Source of the DNA: UBA5738 sp964470995
GTDB lineage: Bacteria; Patescibacteriota; Minisyncoccia; Minisyncoccales; UBA5738
Reading direction: 5' to 3'
NCBI GenBank assembly: GCA_964470995.1
Contig: CAYYEP010000001.1
Span: 62,001 to 126,000, forward strand
DNA: 64,000 nt
Positions 63,555 through 64,000 of the stretch are shown here, one piece after another; within the stretch, counting starts at the first letter, position 1, and each line of letters starts with the position of its first letter. Below the pieces are notes generated by a model. That model made no database searches. It worked only from the letters and a program-made list of their open reading frames with translations, and was not told where the DNA came from. Both the position numbers and the translations under genes were made by a program.

Positions 63555-64000
63555 TTAATTATCGTTCAAAATAGCAGATAATATTTCTGGGAATTCGGTT
63601 GTTTTCAAGTCATTAAAAGTGAAATGTCCTTTGTCGGAAAATTCTTCGACGCAGATACCGGGCAAATTATCCCTAATGATTTTTACTGATTCTATAATAT
63701 CACTACTGTCGTCGCGTGATATAAAAATTTTTAATTTTGTTTTTTCAAGAAGATTTTTATCTATTATAAAATCAAAGAAATTATCCGTTTTCTCCCTTTC
63801 GGGATCAATCCAGGGAGCAACAAGCAGCAACTTAAGAGGATAAATATTATTTTGACTAAGCCAACGAAGCAAGAAACCGCCGCCGCAACTGTGGCCAATT
63901 AAAATTGTTTTTTCGTTCACATCATATCTTTCAAATTCTATTTTCCATTTATCATAGTCAGGTTCATACGCATCCGGCATTTCTGGACTTTGGGTAAAAA
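63555..64000 (-). CDS. Alpha/beta hydrolase (RBBP9/YdeN type), 5' end outside window
   Basis: The frame is open to the window end: FTQSPEMPDAYEPDYDKWKI, then FERYDVNEKTILIGHSCGGGFLLRWLSQNNIYPLKLLLVAPWIDPE. GHSCGGGFLLRWL is the nucleophile elbow (G-H-S-x-G), and FSDKGHFTFNDLKTTEFPEILSAIL carries the catalytic His. This is the RBBP9/YdeN serine-hydrolase family (xxPxMPxxxxPxYxxWxxxF at the start). An ATG at 63980 is probably internal. It is truncated by the window edge only. Confidence 0.8.
   Translation of the reverse strand, partial: FTQSPEMPDAYEPDYDKWKIEFERYDVNEKTILIGHSCGGGFLLRWLSQNNIYPLKLLLVAPWIDPEREKTDNFFDFIIDKNLLEKTKLKIFISRDDSSDIIESVKIIRDNLPGICVEEFSDKGHFTFNDLKTTEFPEILSAILNDN

Noticed and set aside
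1..64000. CRISPR array.
   Set aside because: No regularly spaced direct repeats of 23-47 bp with unique spacers and no cas-like genes; the periodic arrays seen are 12-bp operators and in-gene repeats.

Overview
The window reads as part of a reduced bacterial genome of the Candidate Phyla Radiation (Patescibacteria) type. That is an inference: it rests on a short AlaRS without its C-terminal domain, a fused NMN-adenylyltransferase/NAD synthetase, many small orphan membrane and zinc-ribbon proteins, a type IV pilin and a mostly minus-strand, densely packed layout. TGA is used as an ordinary stop (for example the vWA gene ending at 20512), so the standard bacterial code applies.

Region by region: 1-8 kb holds small accessory genes (cupins, VOC, EamA transporter, TspO-like protein, DUF3795, HhH protein), several of them frameshifted. 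8-14 kb is an accessory and decay zone: a proline-rich repeat protein, mscL, three copies or relics of an AbrB-like gene, methyltransferase start relics, a RhuM/NUDIX wreck, a dehydrogenase and a glycosyltransferase. 14.6-15.8 kb has an Rnk/GreA-like gene behind a possible attenuator and a remarkable nested tRNA-Ser locus. 15.8-20.5 kb holds a P-type ATPase and a divergent surface vWA protein. 21-26 kb is a mobile region: a serine recombinase abutting tRNA-Ser(GCT), 160-bp inverted repeats around an AT-rich DUF2330-like/Xre cassette, and an inverted copy of the recombinase 3' end. 26-38.3 kb is core (tatD, DUF475, nadM-nadE, DUF2157 set, metG, rsmI, AI-2E, M16 peptidase). 38.5-46 kb has a tandem MazG-like protein, a pilin interrupted by TGA, glyS, a surface protein, recO and a Ca/Na exchanger. 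46-59 kb is translation: ileS, argS, smpB, ssrA, infC-rpmI-rplT, alaS. The end carries an IS30 element, a flavodoxin, NUDIX, alpha/beta hydrolases and a GNAT.

The most striking observations are: an isoleucyl-tRNA synthetase with a complete histidine-phosphatase domain (RHGE ... SHE) spliced between its catalytic and zinc/KMSKS parts; an intact tRNA-Ser(TGA) sitting in the anticodon-loop position of another tRNA-Ser-like gene, each shell having an extended perfect palindromic acceptor; an apparently invertible or recombinase-built cassette; a dispersed ~180-bp structured repeat; conserved 3 x 12-bp operator arrays upstream of AbrB loci; and an in-frame TGA in a pilin. Several frameshifts lie in homopolymers, so base-calling error must be excluded before calling them decay.
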